Below are positions 6,179-7,845 of a stretch of 7,845 nt of DNA, piece after piece. The position numbers and the translations under genes were made by a program. Source of the stretch: Sulfurovum sp. (lineage in GTDB: Bacteria; Campylobacterota; Campylobacteria; Campylobacterales; Sulfurovaceae); contig DAOVZV010000043.1 in assembly GCA_030634925.1 (NCBI GenBank), positions 1-7,845 on the forward strand, in the 5' to 3' direction. The notes under the pieces were generated by a model. The model was not told where the DNA came from, did no database searches, and saw only the letters and a program-made list of their open reading frames with translations. Within the stretch, counting starts at the first letter, position 1. Each line of letters starts with the position of its first letter.

Positions 6179-7543
6179 ATGTGTGCAATAGTTGGAGTAT
6201 TTGGCAAAAAAGATGCGTCTAAAATGGCTTATTATTCTCTGTTTTCTATGCAACATAGAGGACAAGAGGCATCAGGTATTTCATCTTCTGATAAGAATGA
6301 AATACATCTAATCAAAAATAGAGGATTGGTCACAGAGGTATTTCAAGAGCCTTGCTTTGATATATTATCAGGTAGTTGTGCTATCGGTCACAATAGATAT
6401 TCTACAGCAGGTTCGGAGTCGGTACTAGATGCACAACCAGTATTTGCCAAGTATAAATTGGGTGAAATATCTATAGTACATAATGGTAATCTCACAAACA
6501 AAGATAGCGTAAGAAAAGACCTAATAGACAATGGTGCTATATTTCAGACGAATATGGATACAGAAAATATAGTACATCTAATAGCCAAAAGCCAAAAAGA
6601 CGCACTCATCGACCGTATCAAAGATATGCTTACAAAGATAGAAGGTGCTTATTGTCTAGCTATTCAGAGTAGAAGCAAGATGTTTGTAATTCGTGACCGT
6701 TTTGGTATTCGTCCTCTGAGCCTAGGTAAGTTCAAAGATGGTGGATATATAGTATCAAGTGAGACTTGTGCATTCAATCTAGTAGATGCAGAGTTTGTAA
6801 GAGATGTAAGACCAGGAGAGATGCTAATATTTGAAGAGGGCAAAGAGCCTGTATCAGAACAGATATTTGAGCCAATGTTCCGTCCTTGTGCATTTGAGTA
6901 TATATATTTCGCTAGACCTGATTCTATAATTGATGGTAAAAATGTATATCAAACTAGACTAGAGATGGGCAAAAGATTGGCACAAGAGACTCCTACTGAA
7001 GTAGATATAGTATTACCAGTCCCTGATTCAGGAGTTGCTGCTGCTAGAGGATATGCCAAAGAGTTAGGTGTACCATTTGAGATGGGCATAGTAAGAAATC
7101 ACTATGTAGGACGAACATTTATAGAACCAACACAAGCCATAAGAGACATCAAAGTCAAGCTCAAACTATCTCCAATCAAACACCTAATAGATGGCAAAAG
7201 AGTGGCAATAATAGATGACTCTCTAGTGAGAGGAACAACATCCAAACAGATAGTCAAAATGCTATTAGATGCTGGTGCAAAAGAGGTACATATGCGTATA
7301 GCAGCACCAGAGATAAAATATCCTTGCAGATACGGCATAGACACACCCAACAAAGCAGAACTAATATCATCATCACACTCAGTAGATGAAATAGCCAAAA
7401 AGATAGGTGCAACATCTCTAGGCTTCTTGTCCATAGAAGGACTCAAAGAGTCTCTAGGAGATGATAAAGAGTATTCACTAGTTAGTTTCGATGGCAATTA
7501 CTTCGCAGGAGGAGATATAGATACTCCTAGTTGTGCAAGTTAG
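6179..7543 (+). CDS. purF: Amidophosphoribosyltransferase (glutamine PRPP amidotransferase)
   Basis: A 454-residue cytosolic enzyme that makes 5-phosphoribosylamine from PRPP and glutamine, the first step of purine synthesis. The N-terminal Ntn-hydrolase glutaminase domain starts MCAIVGVFG, so Met removal exposes the nucleophile C2; R73 (HNRYST), N102-G103 (HNGNL) and D128 are in place. The C-terminal phosphoribosyltransferase domain has the PRPP loop RVAIIDDSLVRGTTS (341-355). The ATG at 6179 is chosen over the in-frame TTG at 6140 because the catalytic Cys must be N-terminal and the longer form would overlap dapB and add an unrelated prepeptide. GGGGA at 6168-6172, inside the end of dapB, is the ribosome site, and only 1 bp separates the dapB stop from this start. 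C236 and C383 correspond to two Fe-S ligands of the Bacillus enzyme, but the C-terminal CxxC pair is replaced (SLVSF, 433-437), so a [4Fe-4S] cluster is unlikely. It is the last gene of the operon. Confidence 0.96.
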   Translation: MCAIVGVFGKKDASKMAYYSLFSMQHRGQEASGISSSDKNEIHLIKNRGLVTEVFQEPCFDILSGSCAIGHNRYSTAGSESVLDAQPVFAKYKLGEISIVHNGNLTNKDSVRKDLIDNGAIFQTNMDTENIVHLIAKSQKDALIDRIKDMLTKIEGAYCLAIQSRSKMFVIRDRFGIRPLSLGKFKDGGYIVSSETCAFNLVDAEFVRDVRPGEMLIFEEGKEPVSEQIFEPMFRPCAFEYIYFARPDSIIDGKNVYQTRLEMGKRLAQETPTEVDIVLPVPDSGVAAARGYAKELGVPFEMGIVRNHYVGRTFIEPTQAIRDIKVKLKLSPIKHLIDGKRVAIIDDSLVRGTTSKQIVKMLLDAGAKEVHMRIAAPEIKYPCRYGIDTPNKAELISSSHSVDEIAKKIGATSLGFLSIEGLKESLGDDKEYSLVSFDGNYFAGGDIDTPSCAS

Positions 7544-7563
7544 GATTTTATGATGTACTGAAA

Positions 7564-7589
7564 TAACGCAAAATATTATTTTTGCGTTA
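7564..7589 (+). terminator. Terminator after purF
   Basis: TAACGCAAAA, a 6-base loop TATTAT, and TTTTGCGTTA form a perfect 10-bp stem beginning 21 bases after the purF stop. The arms carry A and T runs, so the hairpin can act on both strands. It probably ends the trxB-dapB-purF transcript. Confidence 0.7.
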
Positions 7590-7612
7590 AATGTTTTACT
7601 TTGAATCTAATA

Positions 7613-7704
7613 GGGTCTAATTCCCCGACCCTCGGGTCGTCCAATAAAAAAGTTTATCCAAGGTTCCGTCCTGATGATAAACTAAAATTAATGACTCCGA
7701 CCCT
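7613..7704. repeat. Cluster of interleaved inverted repeats, REP-like intergenic element
   Basis: The 5-mer pair GGGTC/GACCC alternates four times: GGGTC at 7613-7617, GACCC at 7627-7631, GGGTC at 7634-7638 and GACCC at 7699-7703. The tightest palindrome is CGACCC-TC-GGGTCG (7626-7639), and CCGACCCT occurs twice (7625-7632 and 7697-7704). An 8-bp inverted repeat (7651-7658 with 7676-7683) lies between them. The local G/C-rich patches stand out in AT-rich surroundings. The layout resembles REP/RAYT-type intergenic elements, but no transposase is in the window to confirm this. Confidence 0.45.
7646..7683 (-). terminator. Terminator-like hairpin on the minus strand
   Basis: Read on the minus strand, AGTTTATC, a 17-base loop and GATAAACT form an 8-bp stem directly followed by a T run (plus-strand A run 7646-7651). 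This could end a convergent gene entering from the right edge, or be part of the repeat element around it. The long loop and AT-rich stem make it only moderately convincing. Confidence 0.35.
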
Positions 7705-7845
7705 TGAGACTATGAAAGAACCCACACAATTTCAGTCCTAAAAACCCTATTTTATCTTCCAAACAATAACTTTTCTCTCTTAAAATCATAAAATCCAATA
7801 ATATAAAAATAATAGTCCCAAGTCAACAAAGACAATAAGATAAAA

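Larger units (their letters stand above)
7544..7845. other. Gene-poor 3' end of the window
   Basis: No convincing gene is seen in these 302 bases. They contain the purF terminator, the inverted-repeat cluster and the minus-strand hairpin described separately. From about 7710 to the edge the DNA is AT-rich with no clear promoter or structure; the only open frames are short. Confidence 0.6.

Noticed and set aside
7613..7704. CRISPR array
   Set aside because: The repeats are only 5-8 bases, irregularly spaced and inverted rather than direct, with no spacer pattern and no cas genes.
7689..7790. Small minus-strand ORF of 33 codons starting MILREKSYC
   Set aside because: There is no clear ribosome site, and its end runs into the repeat element; nothing supports translation.
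7786..7845. Hydrophobic open frame on the minus strand entering from the right edge (19 codons ending at 7786)
   Set aside because: It could be the end of a membrane protein, and the minus-strand hairpin would suit as its terminator, but T-rich DNA gives hydrophobic codons by chance and the piece is too short to judge.

Overview
The window looks like a chromosomal segment of a member of the Campylobacterota (Epsilonproteobacteria-type). The basis is the protein flavour, the strong A-ending codon preference in the core genes (many ATA, CTA, GTA and AGA codons), compact gene packing, TATAAT boxes without consistent -35 elements, and adjacent trxA and trxB genes as in Helicobacter and Campylobacter. 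The genus cannot be fixed from this sequence alone. No complete novel system is visible. Most of the window is core metabolism, with one accessory gene next to a dead insertion sequence.

Left part (1-2057): a decayed IS3-family transposase fragment with three in-frame amber stops ends exactly where a convergent, much more AT-rich gene ends. That gene (354-2057, minus strand) encodes a 567-residue protein with an N-terminal NERD nuclease-like domain fused to a complete superfamily 1 helicase. This is the best candidate for an accessory or defence-type function. It lies 37 bp downstream of moaA on the same strand and could be read from the moaA transcript.

Middle (2095-3941): moaA (molybdenum cofactor step 1, radical SAM) and a PhyH-type Fe(II)/2-oxoglutarate dioxygenase of unknown substrate are divergently transcribed from a 128-bp intergenic region.

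Right part (3963-7543): trxA has its own promoter with an overlapping 17-bp palindrome that resembles a PerR box, and is followed by a GC-rich hairpin. trxB, dapB and purF then form a tight operon with gaps of 9 bp and 1 bp. TrxA and TrxB together form the NADPH-thioredoxin system. DapB serves lysine and diaminopimelate synthesis, and PurF starts purine synthesis. PurF begins directly with Met-Cys and has lost two of the four cysteines that hold the iron-sulfur cluster in Bacillus-type PurF.

The last 302 bases hold no convincing gene. They contain the purF terminator and a cluster of interleaved GGGTC/GACCC inverted repeats that looks like a REP-type intergenic element, plus a terminator-like hairpin on the minus strand.
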